Assembly (NCBI GenBank): GCA_013399115.1
Contig: VXAA01002999.1
Location: forward strand, 310,001-374,000
Length of the DNA stretch: 64,000 nt
DNA from: Anseranas semipalmata
Taxonomy: Eukaryota > Chordata > Aves > Anseriformes > Anseranatidae
Reading direction: 5' to 3'
In this document: one piece after another, positions 26,612 through 41,830 of the stretch
How positions within the stretch are numbered: the stretch's first letter is position 1
Layout: each line of letters opens with the position of its first letter
The notes under the pieces: generated by a model
Told to the model about the DNA's origin: nothing
Seen by the model: the letters and a program-made list of their open reading frames with translations, nothing else
The model's database searches: none
Program-made: the position numbers and the translations under genes

Positions 26612-28860
26612 TTATGGATTAAAACTGCTTTGAACTCTTAACAGCAATTTCTCAGTCAGCCACCTCTTCAGTGTTGCCTTGAGAACAAGCACTAATAGTG
26701 GATCTTTGATAGTCATTTTCATGACCTGGCCATCCTGGAGAAGCAGACCAGGAGGGGATTTAAATATTATTACTTCATCTGGAGACAGGACTTCACAATC
26801 TGGCATCAGAAACTGTTGGCATAATGAGCTGGCACCAAAAATCAACTTTTCTGATTTGCCAATAAATATATAATCATACACATTTGACATAAAACTCCAT
26901 GTTTGTATGTGAATATGGGTGATAGGAAATATAGATGTGTATTTATACTCTCTAGAACCATTTTGCCAGCTGTATTATTCTCAAAAGCACAACAGTAGAT
27001 GAAATTATGGAACTCTGTGGTTCCATAAGCAGTGGCAAAGGCTTCTTTGGTTTCTTTATCAGCCTGCACATAATCTCATTCAGATGGTATTAAATTCTTG
27101 GTATTTCAGTCCCAGTTGCTAACAAGTCTGAGAATGGCATTACTAACATCACACAAGACAATGAAGAATTATCTTTATATGTTGTGGGGAAAAAGCACAG
27201 AAGTGCATGCCAATAATTTCTTCACATTCTTGAGGTCAATTTAACCAGAACTCTCTCATATAAAAGTTGGAGTCAGCAACTCTAGCTTATTTTTGACAGA
27301 AAATTGCAGTGGATTTGAACAAAGAATACTTGATGCTTTGATTTGTATTTTTTGCTCAGGGTACTGTGAATGACCCTTAGTTTTTCTTACTCCAAATGAA
27401 AGAGGCCAGATGCATACCACTAGAATAACCTACAAAGACAACAGCAGTTACTCCTGTTTCATATTTATACTTCTTAAATTGGATACTAGAGAGTCTAAAT
27501 CTGCTTAAAACTTCTGGAAGTCATTAACCACACTGTTCTTTGGACTGCTTAATCAGGAATTCATTGAAGTGTGGTTTGATGCATGGAGTTCTTCTAAGCA
27601 TAATTTCTATGACATTTTTCAGGATTCCTTTTTCAAAGGAAACTCAGCATTGAAGATACCTGATTCAGAATGCTCCTTGGTGAGAGGTAATAGTGTGTTC
27701 ATCTACAGTGCCTTGCCTGGTGCTCAGGGCTGACATACTTAAATAAATTCAAGTTTTGTGAAGAATTTTTGAGCCTTGAGACTCATTACAAGCTGAGGTA
27801 AAGCTTCTTTATCTCGTTGTCAATATATATATATATATATTCAGCTTGCTTCATTTTTCCATTCCAGAATTGCCTGCAACATCCTTTTGTTAACACGTTG
27901 TCTCTATGTGGCAGCTGCACTCAACATGATCACCACTTTTGAAGATATGACTTAGTATCTATGAATCTACTTTCAAAATCTTGATGCTGCCCTCCGCTGT
28001 CTGACAGAAAAACAAGGGACTGATCTTGTCAGATGGTTATGTTGTATTTGAGTTCCCAAAATGTCAGTGATCACGTGGATAACAATTATCTTTTCAGTCA
28101 CAATGAATAGTATGTTCATTTCACTTGTAGTTGCTGGAAAATGAATTTTCTTGGCATGTAGCAGTGTTGATTCAGTGGCTGAGTCCTTTTCCAGGGTCAT
28201 GTCAAAGGTGAAGCTCAGATCTGTGAGGATGTAGCGCTGGTGCTTTTGCCAGGAACTCCACAGAGAAGACAATCTGTTAGCACATTGTCGAGGAAATAAC
28301 AATAGTGTGATGACTGGGGATACAAGAAGTTCAGTAATGTCCTGGCTAACTTGCTGGTCTTCTCAGAATCTCTGTACACTGACAGAAGCACAGATGAAAA
28401 ATATGCTTTCAGCAGCACTATGTCTTCATTTTAGGCAAAGCTGGTGATCAGATAGGAACCTGTCTTGAGATCAGATGATATGAAGGGCCTTCTGAAGTAG
28501 GAATCCCATGATGTAAGTCGACTTATGTGGACTTTTTCAGTGAGTCCCAGCTCTGCCATCTAAAGTTCCAGGTGAGCAGCTCAGCCCAGGTCATGTACTT
28601 ACAGTGCTTTAGCTTCTCAGGAAGGTTGTCCTGAAGATTGTGACCCCCTTTCCTCTTGGAATAGCTCCACAGTATGGTATTCAGCTTCAGAACAATTCTA
28701 CCTGCAACATATCCCACATAACATTTGTGGAGCAGAAGCAAAGAACCAAAGTGGCCCACAGTATGCAAACAGAACTCTATCATTGCCAGCAACACTGTCG
28801 AGGAGGTGATGGACTGGTTGGTGTAGAAGCACCTGAGGAAGAAATGGCAAGATAAGGCAT
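26612..28860 (-). pseudogene. Cluster of unrecognised minus-strand ORFs, possible decayed gene
   Basis: The minus strand of this 2.2-kb stretch has five ORFs of 68-109 codons (28795-28523, 28418-28215, 28302-27973, 27069-26842, 26890-26612). The plus strand has only two short ones here. Some neighbouring ORFs nearly abut with a frame change, as frameshifted remnants would. Pieces such as FYTNQSITSSTVLLAMIEFC, HQRYILTDLSFTFDMTLEKD and SPDEVIIFKSPPGLLLQDGQ look protein-like, but I do not recognise the family. There is no poly-A tail or target duplication that would prove a processed copy. It may equally be a chance cluster or an old repeat. Do not read a function into it. Confidence 0.25.
27823..27840. 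repeat. (AT)9 microsatellite
   Basis: Nine uninterrupted AT units within the 18.6-kb GSG1L intron; likely length-polymorphic. Confidence 0.95.
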
Positions 28861-28880
28861 AACAGAATAGCAGGTGTTGA

Positions 28881-29000
28881 TCACAGAATCACAGAACAGA
28901 ACGTTAGGGATTGGAAGGAACCTTGAAAGATCATCTAGTCCAGTCCCCCTGCTGGAGCAGGAACACCTAGATCAGGTCACACAGGAGTGTGACTGGTGAT
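28881..29000 (-). mobile_element. CR1 LINE 3' end, reverse orientation
   Basis: Starts with the antisense tail repeat (TCACAGAATCACAGAA), then 'GGGATTGGAAGGAACCTTGA' and 'AGATCATCTAGTCCAGTCCC', the standard antisense view of the avian CR1 3' end. Only about 120 bp is recognisable before it fades into unique sequence. A 5'-truncated insertion of moderate age. Confidence 0.88.
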
Positions 29001-30481
29001 GGTACTGAGGTTAGCAGGTCTTCAAAATCCTACTGCCCATCTATCTACAACTTCTCAGGACACCAGGCTGGGAGACACAGGACAGCAAGTAAATCGTGAT
29101 GTGTAACAGAGACATGATATAACGGCAAGTCAGACCACTGTCAGCTCCTAGCTGGGACAAAAAGGCACATGCAAACATAGCACATTGTTGCTAACCTTCA
29201 AAAAGCTCAGAAGACGTGAGGAGGACTTGCTAGCCAGCATCCCTTTTTCTCTATATCATTTCAGGGAATACTGGAAGATTGGCTGAACACATTCGTGCTT
29301 GTGAGAATATACAGGAGTGTAAGTGAAATCAGTTTTGCTTTAGTTTTATTTTAAAGACCTTCCTTTCCTAGGAGGTCTCACATTGCTGCCACAACATTGC
29401 AACATTATTTCCTACAAGGTGAGCAGGGATGACACACTGCCTGACTAATGCCTCACATTGTGAGGAAGAGGCAGTCAGAACCTGAAATCTTTCTGCATTA
29501 ACAAGGGGCGTCCTTGGCATAACACACATCTTAGGTGAGCTCACAGCAGCATTCTGTGCACACGTAACAGTCAGTCTGACGAAGAAGCAAGTCAAAAGAT
29601 TACACAGGATGAAGACCAAAACATGAGAGAAAGAATACAGACCCTCAGATACAGGCCATAGAGGTCGGAGACTCCTAATGAATTGAGTGCTGACTATTCT
29701 GAAAGAAATATTTTCACAAAGGCTGAGTTAAGCCAGACAAACCACTGGAGCAGAGGGTAGAGGCTGATAGGCACTAAGACAGACAGAAAAGGTGACAGCA
29801 GAGAAGATAGGAAAAGAAGAGAAAAATCCTCGGGAGAGCCTCTTCCCTGTCACTACTGAGGTCTCCTCAAGAGAAGGTGCTATCTACTTTGCAGGAAGGA
29901 GGCGTTTGAGATTGAAAGTGGAGGTAAGTCATGCCAAGTGACTGCCTGATGAATCTCAAGTTGAGAGAAGAGCAGTGGGAGATCACTTCAGCATGAGCAC
30001 AGAACAAAGAGACACTCTCTCCTGAATTAATAACCTGAATCAACTGGTCTGCTTCTGTTCATCTGCTACATGAAAATGTAAAATCTAGATATAACTTGCG
30101 TTTGCAGGATATTATTTCAGATGAATGCAAAATCAAAGCAGGCAGGATAGAACATACTCAGAACTATGTAAGCATTGTATATGACTTACCTTCCCCTATA
30201 CTAAATAGATTTTCAAAAGGCATGAAGCAGATAGTCAGTGTACACCATGAAATAAGACATGAAGGTTAGACATAGAGTTCATTTTAGGTAGGATCAGGAC
30301 CCAAAGAAAAAGAAAGAATTGCCTATGCCTTCCACAGCAAACTCACCTAGTCTGTGTGTCTCATTGGAAAACAGTTTCACAGGACAGCAAAACCCATCTC
30401 TCATTGAGACTTAACAGTTCCAGTTCCCCGTGTTTATTTCCCATGCTGCATGCATTCATGTAGAGGCACTTAAGTCAGCCC

Positions 30482-31640
30482 CTAATGAAACTGTTTTACT
30501 GGATGAAGTGCTGCAGTTCCTTTGTGCTGCTCTTCAGGTGCTCTCCTGCTGACCCCTGATCCCTTTCCTGGCTCTGGGCATCTATTGCTGGCATTGACAT
30601 GAAACAGATGAGTGGGGTGGATTGAGGTTCCCCTCCTCCAGCAACCGTAGTTTAAAGCTCTCTTCACCAGCTTGGCAAGCCAGTAGCTGAAGATGCTCTT
30701 CCCCTCCTCTGACAGATGGACCCCATCAGTCCCTAGCAGACCAGGTTTCTCAAAGAGAGTCCCATGGCCTAAAAAACCAAATCCCTGTCTTTGGCATCGG
30801 TCCCACAACCATGCATTGATCTGCCAGATTTGACCAGTCCTTTCAAAGCCCTTGCCTTTGGTAGGATCGAAGAGAAGACCAGCTGTGCTCCAGAGCCTCT
30901 TACAGCTGCTCCAAGGGCTCTGTAGTCCTTCATGCTATGCCTTGGTCTACTCTTGACAGTGTTGGTGGTGCCCACACGAAATAACAGCAGTGGATAGCAG
31001 TCTGTGAGCTGTACAAGACTCAATAGTCTCTTTGCAACGTCCCTAATACGAGCCCCTGGTAGGCAACAAACCTCTCGTGAGAGTGAGTCAGGTCAACAAA
31101 TGGGCTCCTGCATTCCCCGCAGAACGCAGTCCCTACAGCTATCACCCATCGCTGCTTCTTGGTTGGACTGGTCATTACATGGGGAACAGGCTGAGCTGGC
31201 TCAGCTGACATCTGGGTCTCCCCTTCATGGGTCCTTCCTCTGCAGCCCCAGAGAGGTGAAGCGGTTCTGCAGGGGCACCTCAGGCAATGGGGGGACGTCT
31301 CTTCCTCCTGCTGGTCCTTGCCATCGCAAGCTTCCGTTCTGTGTTTTCTGCGTCGTTCCTTTCTGCGTGGTCTTGAGGGTGAGGTTCTGGCTCTGGGTCT
31401 GCTGCAGACTGCACACAGAACCTCCTGTCCAACTCCTCCTCAGCTTTCCTGATGTTGCACAGCCTCCTGCTGCAGGATGTCCTCCCCCTGGGCACACCCG
31501 TTGCAGACAGGCCTGCTGCCTGTCCCAGCCACGAGAGAAAGGTCTAGGCGCTTCCTGGTCTGAGCTCTGCACTGCAGCCTCTGCCTTCAGCAGCTTTCTG
31601 CTACCCCAGCATACCAAGTTTGTAGATCTCTGCAAAGTTA
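30482..31640 (-). mobile_element. Broken retrotransposon ORF with SGNH/GDSL-esterase-like module, copy A
   Basis: Read on the minus strand, the order is as follows. A coiled-coil-like N-terminal part lies at about 31635-31225 (ending VPLQNRFTSLGLQ). The module start TSPTKKQRWVIAVG is at about 31180, then a frameshift with a remnant CRSPFVDLTHSHERF. DCYPLLLFRVGTTN and DYRALGAAVRGSGAQLVFSS are at about 31010-30860. After another shift, GFGFLGHGTLFEKPGLLGTD and GVHLSEEGKSIF are at about 30780-30680. The last block carries the Asp-x-x-His expected for an SGNH hydrolase fold. Esterase modules are known in ORF1 of CR1-like LINEs, and copies of this ORF are abundant in birds. At least two frame changes make it non-functional. 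Confidence 0.65.
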
Positions 31641-31739
31641 GCCTGTCGGCAAGAAGAGTCTTGCCCTATTTGACCAGAGGGATCCTGTTTCTCTCAGCAG
31701 CACTTGTTCCTCAGAGTCCTGTGGTCAGAGAAGCCAAAG

Positions 31740-32420
31740 CACTTCCTTTGACACCAGCCACACAGTCAGGTGTTCCTTCCTTCTGTGACTTCCTCCTTCA
31801 CCAGCAGGATCAAGAACACCAGCTGGGCCCCCATGCCCGTCACCCCTACCTCCCAGAGCCCTGCAGTCACTCTGAATATGCCCAAGGCTGCCACTAGCAG
31901 TATCCCACACGCATGAGCTGCAAGCGCTAATAGTGTGAGGGCCAGATGAGCCTCGGCAAGTCCTCTGCAGCATCCCAGATCAGAGCCCCTGGCAAGCAGT
32001 AAACCACCCAAGACAACAAGTCAGGTCGACAGATTAACATCTGCATCCCCTACAGAGGGGAGTCTCTGACAACCACCACCCTCATTCTCGGCTTTATCAC
32101 AACCCTTTCAGTGCACCATGACCACCAGTGTACAGTCCCAAGCAGACCCACGTTGTCCTGCATGGAGTTTTAGTGCTGTGCCAATTGCTATGCCTCTGTG
32201 TGCTGAGCTCTGGGAGCTGCAGTTCTGCCTACAGCTGGTCCCCAGGCAGCAGGCACAGGCAGCTGGGGTGGCTGATCATGGGAAGAACTTTATTCATTTT
32301 GCAGGATTCATTTTCCACCAGCCAACTTGCTGAGCTGACCCAGTGTACAACCACTGAGTTACCAGCTGAGCACATTGAGAACATGAAAACCATGAGGGTC
32401 AAAGGAAAGCTGGACTGGTC
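31740..32420 (-). mobile_element. Broken retrotransposon ORF with SGNH/GDSL-like module, copy B
   Basis: A second, more decayed copy of the module in the same orientation as copy A. On the minus strand, VVVRDSPL is followed by a stop, then MLICRPDL, a stretch equivalent to CLPGALIWDAAEDLPRL, and VTGMGAQLVFLILL. These line up with the first and third blocks of copy A, but the final Asp-x-x-His block is not visible before the copy ends at about 31740. The N-terminal part may extend to about 32420 with low confidence. It directly precedes copy A on the minus strand. Confidence 0.5.
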
Positions 32421-35400
32421 CTCCTAGTGGTAGTTCACCAATTAGATCAGTTTATCTGTCATGTGCAGCATGCTCATATACCTCCTCTCCTTTGTCACTT
32501 CTGGTGGCTATCACTGACCACAGTAGGAAATGTTCACATTCTGGTTTTATCCTCCCACAATTCAAGTCTCATGGTACTTGGATCTGTAAAAACAGAAATG
32601 ACAGAATTCCTGTCCTGAAAAGCAAAAAGCCTGGTATTTATTAGCCATTATGGTTTAATTAGCTTGTTGTTTGTCTGCATTGTTTCTGTGAACACGAGTG
32701 TCACATCACTGAGCGCTGCACTGCCACATAACAAAGAGACACTGACTAAAGAGCATTGACTCAAATCCAGAAGAGCCCTTATGTTCCTAAATTCAGAAGG
32801 CACAGTCAAGGTAAGGTTTGGAAAGAGAGGCGATGTCTTGTATTAGGCCAGTCAGTGTCATGGGGAAAAGTAAGCAAGCTCTTGTACACACTTCCTTTCC
32901 CTGGTTTGAAACAGAAGCTGCAGACAGCATAGCTAAGCGTAAGTTGAGAGTAATTGCTCTGAGTTCAGTTAAATTTAAAGCAAAAGGCTCATCAGCTGGC
33001 TGGTACATAGGAAAGAGGACAGGAGGCGGTGAAGCGGTTACAACTTAGCAGAAACTACACTGTTGAGCTGTTTTACTCACTTCCCTTCTGGACATCTTAG
33101 CCTGGGCCCTCCCACAGAGACATACTGTGCATCTCTTTAGTCTCCTGGTATTTCTCAAACACACTACGCTTGTGTCTGCAGCACCCAGCTTCAAGCAGCT
33201 TTTTCTAGGTGGGCCATAAGTAAAGCTTATTATAGTTAGTATACATCCACTAAACCCAACAAGTCACAATAAAGAAATTCCAATATGGTCAGCGGGACCA
33301 CGCTGGCTTTCCCAACTTCTTGAAGCAATTGGCTCTGAGGACTTTTTGAAGGCATTTACATTGAAGCTCACCTTTCTCTCCTACTCCTTGTAAACTGCCT
33401 TAGATCACTTATTGAACAGTGTGCTGTTGGAACTCGGTGGTGGTGTACAAATATCGATGAATGAACTGCCTATGCTTCTGGTAGGCATTCTGGAAACTTA
33501 GAAAACCTCCAAGCTCTTGGTTTCTTTAGTCTGAAATATTTACAAGGCACTCTAAGGTGGATGAGCGACAACCACAGTTCATCATATGAAACGGGATTTT
33601 GAATCTGATAGCCTCTGCACTGGTAGATGGGGAGGAAGCCCTAGCAATCAGGCTGGAGAGAAACAGCAAAAAGAGTCACCACAACTTTGAAAGTGACGTT
33701 GGTATGTTTGGTTGTTTACAACTCTGAGCAAAACAGACAATGGGTGGCACATTCTATTTACCAAATAAATCTAGGTCTGGTTCTCAGGTGAAAATAACTT
33801 TTTCATCTGCTCAGAAAATGAAACATGATTACTTTATAAGCCTACATCAAACAATGCTAAGCATCAGGACCTAGTATTGAGGCCTCTTCTATTATTCCCA
33901 GAGCACCAAATCTCAAATCTGCATTTAATTTGGAAGTAAGCCAGAGACTGTTATAGTGTGTGTGAGGACATTGACGCACTTTTCTTAGAAATGCCCAGGT
34001 TACCAGTATTAGTGAGCACTAATATTACAGGGGTAATGGGAGATGCTGTGCACTGCAATACTATGCACAGCACCATTCTGCACAGCCCAAGCATGTTTTG
34101 TCTTTAATGCCCTGGAAAGATGCTGGAGGTGATCAGAGCAACTGCAGGCATATGACTGATCATTGGAGAGACAGGAGTCTAAGGAAGGTGAGGGTAGGGG
34201 TCATGTGCATGGCATAAGTGGAGAAGAAAGAAATCTTGCAAGGAAAGGGATTGAAACAAGGGGACAGATTTCATACCCAGGAAAGGAGAGGACAGAGCCA
34301 CACCACGGCCTTGAACTGCAATCACTACTACAGCACTGGTCTGCAGATACCAGCAGCGAGTATCCTCAAAAGTTGAAACAGGGAATAAATAACAATCAGG
34401 GCAGATTTATTGTGTATTATTCTTTCAAGGCTGGACTGAGACATTTATGAATTAGAACTAGTTAGTTAGGGCTTCCTGCCGCCTCAGGTTATAGGTCAGG
34501 TTTACATAATCCGATTCTTTCCAGCTCAAGGCATTTCATCATTTGCTTGTCATAGAAACTTCTGTTTTTGAGAAAATGAGGTAAAATCCCTCCATAATCT
34601 TCCCATATCTCAGAACAATACCCTTGCTGCCTCTCACTCCTCTTTCTTTTCAGAAAAGTGTTGCCAGTTGCCCTGATACCAAATTGACTAATAGGTGTGA
34701 GAAAAGCAGCTGTTTGCTGCTGATAGATGCAATATTACACATAAAGTCACCGTGAAAAATTAAAAGGTTTATTTATGGTTGTCTCTGTAGCATTGTTTAA
34801 GAACTCAAAAGGTCAGATATGGTGGCAACAACTAAAAGCACATGTTAATTAGATGCAATTATAAAGACAAGTTCCCAGACAAAATGTGAGCTGGGATTAT
34901 CCTCGTCACTGACAGGACACTCAAATACCTGATAAAAGTGAGAGCGCGTATCTGATTTGCTAAGCTCAACTACATGCATTATCACACATGTTCTTCCAGT
35001 GAGGACAGAAGATATCAATATAAGTGAATTCTGTAGTAGTCTCTATGGTTACAATTAGCATTTTCTAATGTAAGCCATTGTCTCCAGATGCTTAATTTTC
35101 CATGTTTCAACTGCTTAGGCTGTAATTTTCCATCCTTGCTCATTGTTTCCAGGTGAATTCTCTAGCAATCAGGTTAGCAAATGTACTGAAGAATTCTAGC
35201 AGATTCTCATGCTGAAACAGCTCTTGGAAATCTGGCAGAAACTTACTACTATCATCTGTTACCATCCTCTCAAATTTATCCCATGGCCTGCTGACTTTCA
35301 AAGACTCAGCAGATCCTGCTAGGGGCTTTGTGCTGAAATTTCCAAGTGTAACATCTACAGTGAATCAATGGGTCTCACATGGCTGCTACCAAAATGCTAC

Positions 35401-36167
35401 CAGAACCATTTATCTGTGCATGGCCCCAGAGAGCTACAAAATTTGACGTTCAAATGGGGCACATCAACACTTCCCTTCATCTGAGGGGTTGTACCTAGGG
35501 GTTGAGAACACAGAAGGCAGCACAATTTTTTTTATCTTTTGCTTTTTAAGTGGGTATATTATAAATAATTGGCTCCACCCCACTGGTATGCTGGCAGTTC
35601 TCATATTAGCTGGAGCAGCAGAGATACATGCAGTGGGTCCAAACAACCCAAGTCACAGCAGTCATTCTGCAGGACATTAGCTTCTCTGAAAGAGAGCTTC
35701 TAAGAATGAGGCCCAAGACTATTCTCTAATACACATTTTAAAACCCGGACTGGAAACATTTTCTTTGAATGGCCTTGCAAAAAAAAAAAAAAAGACATAT
35801 CCAAGACTGTTCAACAACCACCAACCCAATATACTCTAGGATAATATGTGCCATCACCACCAGGCACGCTAGATTCCGCTCATCTAAACCATGACATAGT
35901 GGGGGAAAAATTGACTCTGTGTCCTATGTTTTGGGTCATAGGAGACAAGATGTTCTAGGTATACCCAAAGAGATTCTCTAGCCAGGCTGGGATCTTAAGC
36001 AATGGCTTGTTCTTTCTCTGGTATCTTTACCACCCTTCTTCAGATTTTCATTCACCACCTGTTCTATTTCTCAGAGTTTGGGCGGTTGTTTGCTAAATTT
36101 AAGATATTTGACTACCCACTTACTGCTAGATATTCCTGATTTTGTAATTAATTTTTACCAACTGTAA

Positions 36168-40702
<4,535 letters not shown>

Positions 40703-41030
40703 TAAGTGTCACCACCAGTTAATATATTTTCATTTTTGAGTTGTTCCATCAATCTGCTGGGAGATTGTACATATCATCTCAAATTTTCAGAAACATGCAT
40801 GTGAATTTCCAGCTGCAAAATGCTAGGAGCAAAAAACCACCATGGCCATACGATCACTGAAGTGTTAGAGGACAGTTATCAGTAATTGTGCAGCAGCAGC
40901 TGTGCATATCAGCAGGTACACAGCATTTGTAAATAGACAGCTATCACAATTACCAGCACAGATTGAGCACTCTCATTAAAGTTCAATTTAGGTGCATAAT
41001 TGCCATGGCATTTCAGGGAGCTTTAGTTTT

Positions 41031-41046
41031 TTGTTGTTGTTGTTGT
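41031..41046. repeat. (TTG)5 microsatellite
   Basis: Five TTG units flanked by T runs inside a GSG1L intron. Confidence 0.9.
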
Positions 41047-41559
41047 TTTTAATTAATGTCTCAGATGAACCTTACTTTGCAATTTTTAACACAACTGCAG
41101 AGGAATGCATAGTGCTCCTGGCACCATGATCCTTCCCCGTGAATCATGGTGAGAAGGCTTGGGAGAACAGACAAGATATTCTGGAGAATTTTTTTTTTTT
41201 TTAAACTTTCCCAGTTATATTTGAAAATTGCATAAAAATAATTTGGTCAAGATGCATCAGCTGTGTTATATTGCTTGCAAGTTTGTAAGAAGCTTGATAA
41301 GAATAGGAGAACGAGGAGACTAGAAATGCAACCATTGCAAACAACATTCACATCCCTCTAGAAGCATCAGCCTCTTTGTATGGCTGCAGAAAACACTTTA
41401 GTTTTTTCATTTCTGAATATATTGTATTATTTTAACTCCATCTCAAAGCAAAGACAGCAATCTTGGCAAATACCAGTAAACAAATACAAATATTTCTTAT
41501 GCACAGCAGTGTAGGGAGTTATTAGTCTCTTCTTTTCTCCTCACTATACTGTGTTTCAT

Positions 41560-41830
41560 GGGAGGAGTTATTAACGTTTTAGTAACATATTACAAAATAT
41601 AAATAACATTATTTTTAAAATACACCTTATTGTGTGTATTAATAAATATTTATTATTGCATACAATGATAAGCTTATAAATATACCTATATATCTATATA
41701 TTTATAACATTCATAAAAATGTTTATAACTTATGTGATAATAATTGTATATTAATATAATTAAATAGCAATGCTTGTTATCTATTTGTCTTTAGTAATCT
41801 ATTTTATAATTTACTGCAAAACTCAAAATT
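41560..41830. repeat. Strongly AT-rich block
   Basis: About 270 bp of TATA/ATTA-rich sequence containing repeated TAAATAT, TTATAA and ATATAT words without a fixed period. It is in the intron between the TM3 and TM4 exons. It may be a decayed simple repeat; no function is inferred. Confidence 0.7.

Noticed and set aside
26612..28860. Identification of the minus-strand ORF cluster as a CatSper-type auxiliary subunit relic
   Set aside because: A few residues around HQRYILTDLSF recalled such an ectodomain, and birds are thought to have lost CatSper genes. The resemblance is too short and does not extend to the other ORFs.
31004..31897. 297-codon plus-strand ORF
   Set aside because: It is the shadow of the minus-strand retrotransposon ORFs, whose SGNH-like blocks are clear on the opposite strand.
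33365..33480. Possible SINE/MIR-like tail (GTAAACTGCC ... GGTGTACAAATAT)
   Set aside because: Only a vague resemblance over a short stretch, with no box A/B or poly-A end.
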